Part shown: in pieces, positions 8,726-16,430 of the stretch
How the letters are laid out: every line of letters begins with the position of its first letter
Position numbering within the stretch: position 1 is the first letter of the stretch
Assembly: GCA_029007725.1 (NCBI GenBank)
Contig: JAQXIJ010000021.1
Location: 1-64,000, forward strand
Reading direction: 5' to 3'
Length of the DNA: 64,000 bases
Origin: Bacillota bacterium
Lineage (GTDB): Bacteria; Bacillota; Clostridia; UBA1381
Notes under the pieces: generated by a model
Databases searched by the model: none
What the model was told of the DNA's origin: nothing
What the model saw: only the letters and a program-made list of their open reading frames with translations
Made by a program: the position numbers and the translations under genes

Positions 8726-9852
8726 CAGTTGTCTTTTTCCTCCGTTTTTCCGACAAGCTTTATTATAAAATCGCACAAATCGCGCGTAGAATCAGGTTTC
8801 CCGAGATGAGCCACACTTGAACGCAGCAACTCGAGCCGCCAAGGATTTTTTAAAATTTCAAACAGGGCCTCGTCAATTCCGAAAGTTTCTGTCACCATAA
8901 TTGCCGCTCCGTTATTAACCAAAAACTCCATATTCCTGTCTTCCTGCCCCGGAATAGGATTCATTATGATAGCAGGAAGCTGCTTTGCCAGGAGCTCTGA
9001 GGTAGTGAGTCCTCCCGGCTTTGTTATTATACAGTCGGACGCATCCATCATTACGTCTACATTATTTACAAATCCGAAAGGTATCACTGTCTTTTTCCAG
9101 ATATGCGACTCGATTTCCTTATACATCTTTTCATTTTTTCCACACACGCACAAAACCTGAAAATCAATATCAAGCTCGTCTATTGCCCTAAGTTCCTTGA
9201 AAATATTTCCGAAGCCCATTGATCCCATCATCAGCAAAATCGTTGTTCTGTTGTCTATTCTCAGTACGCTGCGAGCTTCCTCCTTAGACATTTTTTTTGA
9301 GAATTTAGGTTTTATCGGTATACCCAAAGGCAATATTTTTTCCCTGGATATACCCTTCTTTTTCATCTGATTGTCAAGCAGCGAATCGGCGGTAACGTAA
9401 TAGTCAAGGTCGGTGCTTTCCCAAAACGGATGCACCGTAAAATCTGTTACTATACCTATCAGCGGACAGCTGACAATTTTCTTTTCACGCATATATGTCA
9501 TCAACATGCACGCATACGAATGAGTACCTATTATTGCGTCAGGATTATATTCGCACACATATTCCTTCAACTTATGCGACACTATCTTTGACAAAACCGC
9601 AATTGGTGAAAACTTTTCGTATTTTTCATCGTGTTTATCCAGCTTGGAATATGCTTTTCCGTAAATTTCCGGAATATATTTTGTAGAAAAAAGATATCCG
9701 TTATCTATTGAATCCGCAAGCACGGGATTTATGTATTCAAAAGTATCAAGCATTTCGCATTCGACATTTTTATTACGAAAGCAGTCTATCATCGCCTGAG
9801 CAGTGGAATGATGCCCAAATCCTGCCTTTACCGAAATAATGAGTACTTTCAT
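8725..9852 (-). CDS. MGDG synthase/UgtP-like diacylglycerol glycosyltransferase
   Basis: A 375-aa GT-B fold enzyme of the GT28 family that probably adds a sugar from a nucleotide donor to diacylglycerol, making membrane glycolipid. Evidence: N-terminal GFGHHSTAQAMIDCF (MGDG_synth domain, about residues 12-26), MMGSMGFGN and ITKPGGLTTSELLAK (about 275-290), the donor-binding segment shared with MurG. Substrate (glucose or galactose, number of transfers) is not visible. First gene of a three-gene operon with the m5C methyltransferase and the COG2426 protein. Confidence 0.88.
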   Translation of the reverse strand: MKVLIISVKAGFGHHSTAQAMIDCFRNKNVECEMLDTFEYINPVLADSIDNGYLFSTKYIPEIYGKAYSKLDKHDEKYEKFSPIAVLSKIVSHKLKEYVCEYNPDAIIGTHSYACMLMTYMREKKIVSCPLIGIVTDFTVHPFWESTDLDYYVTADSLLDNQMKKKGISREKILPLGIPIKPKFSKKMSKEEARSVLRIDNRTTILLMMGSMGFGNIFKELRAIDELDIDFQVLCVCGKNEKMYKEIESHIWKKTVIPFGFVNNVDVMMDASDCIITKPGGLTTSELLAKQLPAIIMNPIPGQEDRNMEFLVNNGAAIMVTETFGIDEALFEILKNPWRLELLRSSVAHLGKPDSTRDLCDFIIKLVGKTEEKDN

Positions 9853-9863
9853 TTTTATCCCCC

Positions 9864-9892
9864 TTGAAATTTATATATAAGTATGTTATAAT
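9864..9892 (+). promoter_or_regulatory. Promoter of the amidotransferase-like/ECF/hpt operon (plus strand)
   Basis: Plus-strand -35 TTGAAA (9864-9869), 17-bp spacer, -10 TATAAT (9887-9892). It faces the minus-strand promoter and shares its -10 region. The expected start of transcription near 9899 leaves a leader of about 50 bases before the ATG at 9950. Confidence 0.75.
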
Positions 9893-9919
9893 TATACCAT
9901 ATGCGATTATTTTTTTCAA
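9891..9919 (-). promoter_or_regulatory. Promoter of the glycosyltransferase operon (minus strand)
   Basis: Minus-strand -35 TTGAAA (9914-9919), 17-bp spacer, -10 TATAAT (9891-9896). Its -10 box overlaps the -10 box of the divergent plus-strand promoter by two bases, so both cannot be occupied at once. Confidence 0.75.
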
Positions 9920-9949
9920 GATAAAGTTTTGTCGAAAAGGAGGAAGCCT

Positions 9950-10471
9950 ATGGTACTTTATATGGGCGAAAGAGAAATTTTCGATTATTTGGCGGCAATG
10001 TCTGTGCCAGTAATTTTTTCAAGCACTATATCTCAGGCGGAAAAAATTATAATTACAGAGTACTCAGACCAGGCAGTACGCCTTATACGCGAAGCTATGC
10101 TTATAAACGTACCTGTTCTCGGTATTCTGGACGGATTTCGGAGCGTGGTAAGTGCGTTCGGAGGAAGATGTGAGGACATCGAGTGTGCCGAGGGCAAGCA
10201 GGAATGGGCCGTTGCCGACACATCGGTGCCTATATATAAAAATTTGGAAACAACAATCCGAATTTGCCGCGGAAAACCTGTCGGTGTTGTTGAGACAATA
10301 CTTCCTAAGGAGCTTGATTGCATAACTCGCTCGGACAGTGGAGATATTCTTGCTGTCTGCAACCTGATTGCTCCCAGCAAGCACGGCAACATCTACGGCA
10401 TCAACTATTACATCGCGTCTGACCTTACTCCCGACGCCGAAAAAATAATCAATAATTTTTTAAATATTTGA
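9950..10471 (+). CDS. Class I glutamine amidotransferase-like protein lacking the catalytic triad
   Basis: A 173-aa protein whose layout follows class I glutamine amidotransferases of the PabA/TrpG kind. PVLGILDGFRSVVSAFGG (55-72) matches the nucleophile-elbow segment, where the canonical G-I-C-x-G has Leu60 in place of Cys. The C-terminal YGINYYIAS (149-157) aligns with Y-G-V-Q-F-H-P-E-S, so His becomes Tyr154 and Glu becomes Ala156. All three triad residues are therefore gone and glutaminase activity is unlikely. The ATG at 9950 follows AAAGGAGG; a TTG at 9929 is less likely. It is followed 10 bp later by an ECF S component and then hpt. Function is unknown; a ligand-binding or partner-stabilising role is a guess. 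Confidence 0.75.
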   Translation: MVLYMGEREIFDYLAAMSVPVIFSSTISQAEKIIITEYSDQAVRLIREAMLINVPVLGILDGFRSVVSAFGGRCEDIECAEGKQEWAVADTSVPIYKNLETTIRICRGKPVGVVETILPKELDCITRSDSGDILAVCNLIAPSKHGNIYGINYYIASDLTPDAEKIINNFLNI

Positions 10472-10481
10472 GGAGCTAAAA

Positions 10482-11018
10482 ATGAATAAAAAAACAAAAG
10501 ACCTTGTGCTCGCGGCACTTCTTACCGCAATTTCAATCTTGATCACATATTCGCCGCTGAGACTGCAAACACCGTTTTTCACACTCACACTCGGTGCGCA
10601 TGTTCCGACGCTGATTGCAATGTTTATCAATCCTTGGGTTGTAATTATGACTGTCATCGGCAGCTGCCTTGGATTTTTTATGGTAATCCCGGCACCTAAT
10701 TCAGTAATAGTCGTTGTGCGTGCCGCAACACACATTATTTTTGCACTCGCCGGCTACAAAATGATAAAAAACAAAACAGTGCATCCGCTGATTATTCTTC
10801 TGGTCACTGCACTGCTTCACTCCTCCACAGAGGGAATAGTCGTTTACATACTGACTCCAATTATTCTCGGAAATCAGACGGCAGCTATAATAACCGCTGC
10901 CACCGCCTTTATCGGGACATTCATCCATCATTTTCTGGACTCTGCAATATGTCTGCCGATTTTATACGCTCTTGCAAAAGCAAAAATCATTCACTTACCG
11001 CAGAAATTTTTATATTAG
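10482..11018 (+). CDS. ECF transporter S component, NiaX-like
   Basis: A 178-aa membrane protein with about six hydrophobic segments. It resembles substrate-binding S components of energy-coupling-factor vitamin transporters, especially the niacin type: LGAHVPTLIAMFINPWV (about 37-53) and the APNSVIVVVRAATH stretch (70-83) match that group's pattern. S components use shared EcfA/EcfT subunits, which are not in this window. Niacin is the best guess; the following hpt gene leaves a purine or other base possible. The start follows GAGGAG and lies 10 bp after the preceding gene. Confidence 0.8.
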   Translation: MNKKTKDLVLAALLTAISILITYSPLRLQTPFFTLTLGAHVPTLIAMFINPWVVIMTVIGSCLGFFMVIPAPNSVIVVVRAATHIIFALAGYKMIKNKTVHPLIILLVTALLHSSTEGIVVYILTPIILGNQTAAIITAATAFIGTFIHHFLDSAICLPILYALAKAKIIHLPQKFLY

Positions 11019-11029
11019 GAGATTTTACC

Positions 11030-11569
11030 GTGCATAAAGATGTCAAAAAAATTTTAATTACAGAAGAACAAATAAATTCCGCAGTTTGCAGAATTGCAGA
11101 CGATATAAACCACGATTTAAACGGCGAGCCGCTGCTTATGGTAATAATTTTAAAGGGCTCAATGCCTTTTGCCACCGACCTTATGCGTCACCTTACCATG
11201 CCGCTGACACTTGATTATATGCAGGTTTCGAGCTATGGAAAAAATATGTCCTCAAGCGGTTTTATAAATCTGAAAAAAGACCTTGAGCAGGACATAACCG
11301 GTAAAAACATACTCATTGTTGAAGATATAATCGATAGCGGTAACACCCTAAAAAAGATTAAAACGCTTTTAGAACACAGAAACGCAAAGTCCGTCCGTAT
11401 ATGCACTCTTCTTGACAAGCCATCACGCCGCGTTGTCGATGTCACCGTTGATTATGTAGGGTATGAAATTCCGGACGAATTCGCTATTGGATACGGTCTT
11501 GACTATAACGAGCTTTACCGCAATCTTCCGTACATAGGCGTTCTGAAACCATCAGTTTATCAGAAATAA
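11030..11569 (+). CDS. hpt: Hypoxanthine (guanine) phosphoribosyltransferase
   Basis: A 179-aa cytosolic enzyme that makes IMP or GMP from hypoxanthine or guanine and PRPP. The PRPP-binding motif ILIVEDIIDSGNTL is clear (about residues 98-111), as are ILKGSMPFATDL (PPi loop) and the C-terminal DEFAIGYGLDYNE. The start is a GTG at 11030, seven bases after TTAGGAG; an upstream in-frame ATG at 10949 would overlap the transporter gene by 70 bases and adds no conserved sequence. Last gene of a three-gene operon closed by two terminators. Confidence 0.95.
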   Translation: MHKDVKKILITEEQINSAVCRIADDINHDLNGEPLLMVIILKGSMPFATDLMRHLTMPLTLDYMQVSSYGKNMSSSGFINLKKDLEQDITGKNILIVEDIIDSGNTLKKIKTLLEHRNAKSVRICTLLDKPSRRVVDVTVDYVGYEIPDEFAIGYGLDYNELYRNLPYIGVLKPSVYQK

Positions 11570-11576
11570 CACACGT

Positions 11577-11612
11577 GGTGTGCAAACAATATTTTGCTTT
11601 GCACACCTTTTT
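11577..11612 (+). terminator. Rho-independent terminator of the hpt operon
   Basis: GGTGTGCAAA (11577-11586) pairs with TTTGCACACC (11598-11607), followed by TTTTTC. Confidence 0.85.
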
Positions 11613-11650
11613 CATTATATATTTAAAACCTGTCTTTTTATAGCTTCACG

Positions 11651-11678
11651 CACTGCCTTTTTAGGCAGTGTTTTTTTA
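11651..11678 (+). terminator. Second terminator-like hairpin before the GntR cassette
   Basis: CACTGCC (11651-11657) and GGCAGTG (11664-11670) flank a six-base loop and are followed by seven Ts. It backs up the first terminator and insulates the regulated promoter downstream. Confidence 0.8.
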
Positions 11679-11694
11679 TTTTTTCAAAAAACAC

Positions 11695-11752
11695 TTGACA
11701 TTAAAACTGTATTATAGTATTATTGTATTAGTTTAATAATACAATAATACTA
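11695..11752 (+). promoter_or_regulatory. Promoter and operator of the GntR/ABC cassette
   Basis: -35 TTGACA (11695-11700), 17-bp spacer, -10 TATTAT (11718-11723). A perfect inverted repeat with 16-bp arms, TAGTATTATTGTATTA (11715-11730) and its complement (11737-11752), separated by six bases, covers the -10 box and the start of transcription. This is the expected place for repression by the GntR/YtrA-type regulator encoded just downstream. Confidence 0.85.
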
Positions 11753-11765
11753 AAGGAGGTATTAT

Positions 11766-12143
11766 ATGGACTGGAAATTTAGCAGCGACCGGGCGATATA
11801 TTCGCAGATAGTTGAACAGATAAAGCTGTTTATTGTATCGGGATATTTTGCCAAGGGCGACAAAATTGCGTCTGTGCGCGAGCTGGCGGCAGATGCGGGG
11901 GTTAATCCCAACACCATGCAAAAGGCTCTGACAGAGCTTGAAAGGGATGGTCTGTTATATTCCAGCCGCACAAGCGGCAGATTTATAACAGACGATTCCG
12001 AGCTTATAGCTTCCACAAAAAAGGAATTTGCCGATGAAAAAATAGCAGATTTTCTTTTGAGCATGAAAAAACTCGGATATACCAGGCAGGAAAGCATACA
12101 GTTAATCGAAAACTATGATATAGGAGGAAAAGATGATGAGTGA
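11766..12143 (+). CDS. GntR-family regulator, YtrA-type
   Basis: A 125-aa DNA-binding protein. Residues about 8-75 form the GntR winged-helix (IYSQIVEQIKLFIVSGYF, then SVRELAADAGVNPNTMQKAL as recognition region). The short C-terminus of about 45 residues without a ligand domain is typical of the YtrA subfamily, whose members repress an adjacent ABC transporter. AAGGAGG lies seven bases before the ATG. It overlaps the ATPase gene by 11 bp. It probably binds the perfect palindrome in its own promoter. The inducing signal (often a cell-wall antibiotic in relatives) is not visible. Confidence 0.92.
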   Translation: MDWKFSSDRAIYSQIVEQIKLFIVSGYFAKGDKIASVRELAADAGVNPNTMQKALTELERDGLLYSSRTSGRFITDDSELIASTKKEFADEKIADFLLSMKKLGYTRQESIQLIENYDIGGKDDE

Positions 12144-12837
12144 AAATATATTAGAATGCCGCAGTCTATCTAAAAACTACGGCAATGTGCAGGCGCTTAA
12201 AAATGTAAGCTTGAGCATGACGCGTGGAAAAATTGTCGGACTTTTGGGGCCCAATGGAAGCGGAAAAACAACCTTGATAAAGCTCGCAAACGGGCTTCTT
12301 ACTCCCACATCGGGTGAAATTCTTATAGATGGTGCAAATCCGGGAGTTGATACAAAGAAAGCCGTTTCTTATCTCACTGACTGCGTATGTTTGCCGGACT
12401 GGATGACAATAGACGAGCTTATCAGCTTTTTCAAAAGCTTTTATGACAACTTTAACGAACTGAAGGCATATGAGATGATTAACAATCTTAATCTTGACAG
12501 CGGTAAAAAGCTGAAAACGCTTTCAAAGGGCAACAAAGAAAAGGTTCAGCTTATACTCGCAATGAGCCGTGACGCGGACCTCTATCTTCTTGATGAGCCT
12601 ATGGGAGGCGTCGACCCCGCAACGCGCGATTATATACTAAACACGATAATTTCAAACTACAATCAAAATTCCACTGTTGTGATATCAACGCATTTGATTT
12701 CTGACATTGAAAAAATTCTGGACGAATTCATTTTCATAAACAACGGTGAAATAGTAATGCAGGATATAGTGGATAACGTCAGAAACGAAAAAGGTATGAG
12801 CATAGACTCATTATTCAGGGAGGTATTCAAATGTTAG
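12133..12837 (+). CDS. ABC transporter ATP-binding protein
   Basis: A 234-aa ATPase with Walker A GPNGSGKTT (about residues 39-47), the signature as LSKGNKEKVQ (about 137), a Walker B ending in LLDEPMGGVD and a switch His in STHL. It powers the permease encoded next. It overlaps both neighbours, so the three genes are one transcription unit. Two ATGs (12133 and 12136) are possible; AGGAGG fits both. Confidence 0.93.
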   Translation: MMSENILECRSLSKNYGNVQALKNVSLSMTRGKIVGLLGPNGSGKTTLIKLANGLLTPTSGEILIDGANPGVDTKKAVSYLTDCVCLPDWMTIDELISFFKSFYDNFNELKAYEMINNLNLDSGKKLKTLSKGNKEKVQLILAMSRDADLYLLDEPMGGVDPATRDYILNTIISNYNQNSTVVISTHLISDIEKILDEFIFINNGEIVMQDIVDNVRNEKGMSIDSLFREVFKC

Positions 12838-13652
12838 GTAAACTGATGAAGTACGAATTTAAGGCAAGCGGAAGAATACTTATGCCGCTGTATGCCGGAA
12901 TACTTGTCATGGCAGTGCTGTCGGGAATTTTTACCAAAGCTTCTTCAAACATATTTGACATATACACCGTTTATGTTGCGCACATACCGAAATTTATATC
13001 ATTTATTTCTACTATTTCAATATTGTTGTATGTGATTTTGATTATGACCGGTTTGATTTTGAGCTACATTGTGGCAATCATACGCTTCAAGCGTAATCTG
13101 TTCGGCGCAGAGGGTTATCTGATGAACACCCTGCCCGTGACACCATCTCAGAATATCACTGCAAAAACGCTTGTTGCTGTGGTATATCAGATTTTGGGTA
13201 TGCTTGTTTCCGCTGTTTCGGTGCTTATATTTGCTATTATATGTATCGATAATTTTGCCGCAAATTTCACAGATTTATTCAAAGTATTGGGCGCATTTAT
13301 AGCAGAAGCGGGAGTTGGCAGTGTGACTGCATTCGTGCTTGAATCGGTTGTGCTGGCTATACTTTGCTTCTTCTGCGGAAATCTTATATTTTATGCGGCA
13401 ATCAGCATCGGCCACAGTGCAAATTTACACAGGGTTGCAAAATCAATCGTTGCATACATTTTGCTTTACATTGCGGGGCAGATTATATCATTTAATATAA
13501 TTTCCATTGCTGCCCGTATTATACCTATTACGGATTCCATGTTGTCAATACATATCATATTAATCGGCACGGCTGCTCTTGAAGCGGTTTATGCATCAGC
13601 ATACTTTGCAATTACGCATTATTTCCTCAAAAACAAACTGAATCTTCAATAG
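12831..13652 (+). CDS. ABC transporter permease of the GntR cassette
   Basis: A 273-aa integral membrane protein with about six hydrophobic segments and no recognised motif beyond NLFGAEGYLMNTLPV, a phrase common to permeases of YtrA-linked ABC systems. With the ATPase upstream it would make a small ABC-2-like exporter; the substrate is unknown. It overlaps the ATPase gene by 7 bp. A shared bidirectional terminator follows. Confidence 0.85.
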   Translation: MLGKLMKYEFKASGRILMPLYAGILVMAVLSGIFTKASSNIFDIYTVYVAHIPKFISFISTISILLYVILIMTGLILSYIVAIIRFKRNLFGAEGYLMNTLPVTPSQNITAKTLVAVVYQILGMLVSAVSVLIFAIICIDNFAANFTDLFKVLGAFIAEAGVGSVTAFVLESVVLAILCFFCGNLIFYAAISIGHSANLHRVAKSIVAYILLYIAGQIISFNIISIAARIIPITDSMLSIHIILIGTAALEAVYASAYFAITHYFLKNKLNLQ

Positions 13653-13655
13653 AAT

Positions 13656-13698
13656 ATAAAAAACCAGAAATCCACACATATGGGTTTCTGGTTTTTAT
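13656..13698. terminator. Bidirectional terminator between the ABC cassette and GH94
   Basis: AAAACCAGAAA (13660-13670) pairs with TTTCTGGTTTT (13685-13695) with further inner pairing. A-tract on the left and T-tract on the right let it serve both the plus-strand permease gene and the minus-strand GH94 gene. Confidence 0.88.
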
Positions 13699-13720
13699 TT
13701 CACTATTCCAAGCGTATTTT

Positions 13721-15967
13721 TTACATAACCACTTTTACCGCATGAGTTTTTCCGTCTGAAAATGCCGGTACCACATTTCCGCTAATTTCTTTGCCGTCCA
13801 CATTTATTTTAGCCGTATCACCGCCGCCATTCTCCATTTCTATTTCATAAACCGTACCCCTGTATTTTCTTACAGCGGACAGCTTTTTCCATGTCTTCGG
13901 CAACACAGGGTCAATAATAAGTCCGTCAAAATCTGCTCTGATTCCCAGCATATATTCCACTATGCCACGGAATAGCCAGCCACTCGTTCCAGTTATCCAG
14001 CTCATTGGAGCAACTGCTTTTCTGAATTCGTTTTCCGGTCCAAGATACATATTGCTTATTGCATATTCCTCAACGCCGGCATTTACAAGAGCAGGATTTT
14101 TAGGCAGTATAAGATTAATGCTCTCATACGCGGCATCACCGTTTCTCAGCTTGCAGTCGGCAACAATTTTAAATGTTACACCATGATTATATACCGAGCC
14201 GTTTTCATAACAGCCCTTCTGCATATAGCTTACTCTTCCTATACGGTCACTACCTTCTGAGTAGCTCGGTTTTTGCTGAACATATCCGTATGGGCATTTC
14301 ATCTCGCGTTCTACAAAACGCATAAGCTCTTTTGCATCTTTTCCCTCCGAAATGCCCGACAAAATTGCCCAAACCTGTGCGTTTAGGAATATCTGACCTT
14401 CCTTGGTATCATATGAACCTACCTTTTCGCCCCAGTCATTTATTCCGTAAATATAGTGGTCCTTATCCCATCCGTATTTGTTTGTATTTTCTTTAAGTTT
14501 CAAGGAATTCGCTCTGATTTCCGAAGAATCCTCGCCTATTTTATCAAGGAGCACTGCAAATTCGTTTGCGGCATAAACCGTTGCTTCAGACAGCCAAACA
14601 CTCTCGCCTCTGCCTAAAAGTCCGCAGGCATTTATCGAGTCGTTCCAGTCGCCGCCTCCCCAAAGGCAGAGTCCGTGCTCGCCCAGTCCTCCGAACATAA
14701 ATTTCATTCCGCGTTTACAATGGTCAAGAAGCGTACCGCTTTCGTCGCTTTCATAATACGGTACATTTTCGTTCAAAATATCAAAATCTCCGGTTTCTTT
14801 GATATATGTAGAAACTGTGTGAATCATCCAAGTTGCACCGTCACGGTAAGGATATTTGTCGACCGGCTCCCACTGACGTATTGTGTTTCCGCTATCAAAC
14901 TGGTGTTCGGCACAATACAGAATTTTTGTTCTTGCGGTTTTTGGGTCAAGCTGAATAAATGCAGAAATGTCCTGCATTATATCTCTGAAGCCCTTTCCGT
15001 AAACTCTTCCCCATGTCTTGCCCAGCTCCAGCTGGCGCTTAAGCCATATATTTACACGTCTGTTAATTTCTTCGTCCGGAGTATTGATTCTGATCTGCTC
15101 ATCATACATATCGGCTTTTTTCTTCAGTGTACAAAGCTCCTTGTCAAAACTTTCCGATGTCAAAAGCCTACTCATATTTACCGCTTCTTTGCGGTCTTTT
15201 ACCGCTCCGATTGCAAAAAGGTAGTGTGTTTTTTCTCCGGCTGCAAGTTTCACCTTGTACTGGAATGCACACATTGCATTATGCTCAAAGCATGTTCCCT
15301 TTGAAGAAAGTATATCACTTTCAAGTGCGATCGGATTTCTTAAGTCGTTGTATATTCCCTTAAAACGCTCCAGCGCCGTTTCATACGCACATGGCTTTTT
15401 TTCAGCCGCAAAAAATGTACCAACGTATTTTGTGGGTGACTGAAATCCGTTATGAGAGCAGTATATTCCATTCAGCTCTTCATCAAAATCCGCACGCATG
15501 TACGCATCATGACTTGTAACGGCCGCGTCTATGTCAGCAAAAACATAAAGGTCAAATTCCTTATCCTCCGCTTTCGTATTTTCAAGCGTGACCTCCCAAC
15601 ATTCCATACGTCCCTGCTGCGGTACAAAAATTTTATAGTCAACGTCTAATCCTTTATAGGACGAGCGAATAACAGTATATCCCTGACCTACCACAGTTTC
15701 AAACCGGTCAAAAGGCAGATTGTCATAGTTCCTGTTTGCGGCATAGTATTCACCACCGTCCTTTATGTAAACAAGCCTGTTTTCATCCTCTGCCGTAAAA
15801 TTACGCTGAAATGCATTATCATCTTGATAACGTGCCTTTCCGAATCCAAATTGATTAACAAGTGACATCTGGTTCTCATTCCACAGGTAATTTACCCACG
15901 GTCTTGGTGTAAACATATTTGTTATTACATATTCTTTTGTTTCGTCTTTAAAATAACCGTTTTGCAT
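13721..15967 (-). CDS. GH94-family glycoside phosphorylase (cellobiose/chitobiose phosphorylase-like)
   Basis: A 748-aa cytosolic enzyme; no signal peptide. Family 94 enzymes cleave beta-glucosidic disaccharides with phosphate, giving a sugar 1-phosphate. The N-terminal beta-sandwich (about 1-280) opens with TPRPWVNYLWN and QFGFGKARYQDD. The (alpha/alpha)6 domain carries GGGDWNDSINACG (about residue 440), where the Asp of DWND is the general acid of the family, then GRGESVWLSE. The C-terminal beta domain ends with a conserved-type SWITGTSGW stretch. Length is slightly below cellobiose phosphorylases (about 800), so the substrate is not settled. It is a single-gene unit with its own promoter and terminator. 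Confidence 0.9.
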   Translation of the reverse strand: MQNGYFKDETKEYVITNMFTPRPWVNYLWNENQMSLVNQFGFGKARYQDDNAFQRNFTAEDENRLVYIKDGGEYYAANRNYDNLPFDRFETVVGQGYTVIRSSYKGLDVDYKIFVPQQGRMECWEVTLENTKAEDKEFDLYVFADIDAAVTSHDAYMRADFDEELNGIYCSHNGFQSPTKYVGTFFAAEKKPCAYETALERFKGIYNDLRNPIALESDILSSKGTCFEHNAMCAFQYKVKLAAGEKTHYLFAIGAVKDRKEAVNMSRLLTSESFDKELCTLKKKADMYDEQIRINTPDEEINRRVNIWLKRQLELGKTWGRVYGKGFRDIMQDISAFIQLDPKTARTKILYCAEHQFDSGNTIRQWEPVDKYPYRDGATWMIHTVSTYIKETGDFDILNENVPYYESDESGTLLDHCKRGMKFMFGGLGEHGLCLWGGGDWNDSINACGLLGRGESVWLSEATVYAANEFAVLLDKIGEDSSEIRANSLKLKENTNKYGWDKDHYIYGINDWGEKVGSYDTKEGQIFLNAQVWAILSGISEGKDAKELMRFVEREMKCPYGYVQQKPSYSEGSDRIGRVSYMQKGCYENGSVYNHGVTFKIVADCKLRNGDAAYESINLILPKNPALVNAGVEEYAISNMYLGPENEFRKAVAPMSWITGTSGWLFRGIVEYMLGIRADFDGLIIDPVLPKTWKKLSAVRKYRGTVYEIEMENGGGDTAKINVDGKEISGNVVPAFSDGKTHAVKVVM

Positions 15968-16007
15968 TTTTTCCTCCCGAAATAAGCTAAAAGCTATAAT
16001 TAGATTT

Positions 16008-16036
16008 ATATTAGCATATTTTCCCTCTCATGTCAA
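16008..16036 (-). promoter_or_regulatory. Promoter of the GH94 gene
   Basis: Minus strand: TTGACA (16031-16036), 17-bp spacer, TAATAT (16008-16013), about 40 bases upstream of the ATG at 15967, which has GGGAGG as ribosome-binding site. Confidence 0.7.
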
Positions 16037-16392
16037 ACATTTTTTCCTTATTAAAAAATTAAGAATTTATGAAAAAGCATAAAAAATCATCTCCATTATA
16101 TTTTACAGCAAATTGCTTATATTGTTTATTGCTGAAAGCAATAGCTATTGTTTGAAGAAATATCATTTTCATCTCTTGTTTTCTTCAAAGCGGAAAAGTT
16201 AAAACTTACTGTAGTCCGTTCGTTAGAAATGCTTCCATATATAAACTTCATTCAGCTCAGTAAGCGTCATATTAATTGAAGTTTCCACCGCATAGGCATA
16301 AAACGGCTTAAGCTGTGCCGCTACTGAGCTGATTGCTCCGGAAAACTGGATGTAATCATAAATTTTGTTTCAACTCAAAATTAAATGCGCAC
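16037..16392. other. Non-coding stretch with two hairpins and a start-less open frame
   Basis: Between the prsA terminator and the GH94 promoter no gene is supported. Two inverted repeats lie side by side: ATTGCT-GAA-AGCAAT (16128-16142) and TTTGAAGAAA/TTTCTTCAAA (16151-16160 with 16180-16189). On the minus strand 16369-16223 is open for 48 codons, has amphipathic-looking composition, but no start codon or ribosome-binding site at its head. It may be the tail of a decayed gene or chance. Confidence 0.35.
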
Positions 16393-16420
16393 AAAAAAGG
16401 ACACCGGTTAGCTAGTGTCC
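16393..16420 (-). terminator. Terminator of the alaS-to-prsA operon
   Basis: Minus strand: GGACAC and GTGTCC (16415-16420 and 16399-16404) around a ten-base loop, followed by TTTTTT (16393-16398). Confidence 0.75.
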
Positions 16421-16430
16421 CAAAAAGCAG

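Noticed and set aside
16223-16369. Possible 48-codon gene tail on the minus strand
   Set aside because: No start codon or ribosome-binding site, and I do not recognise the product; kept only in the gap description.
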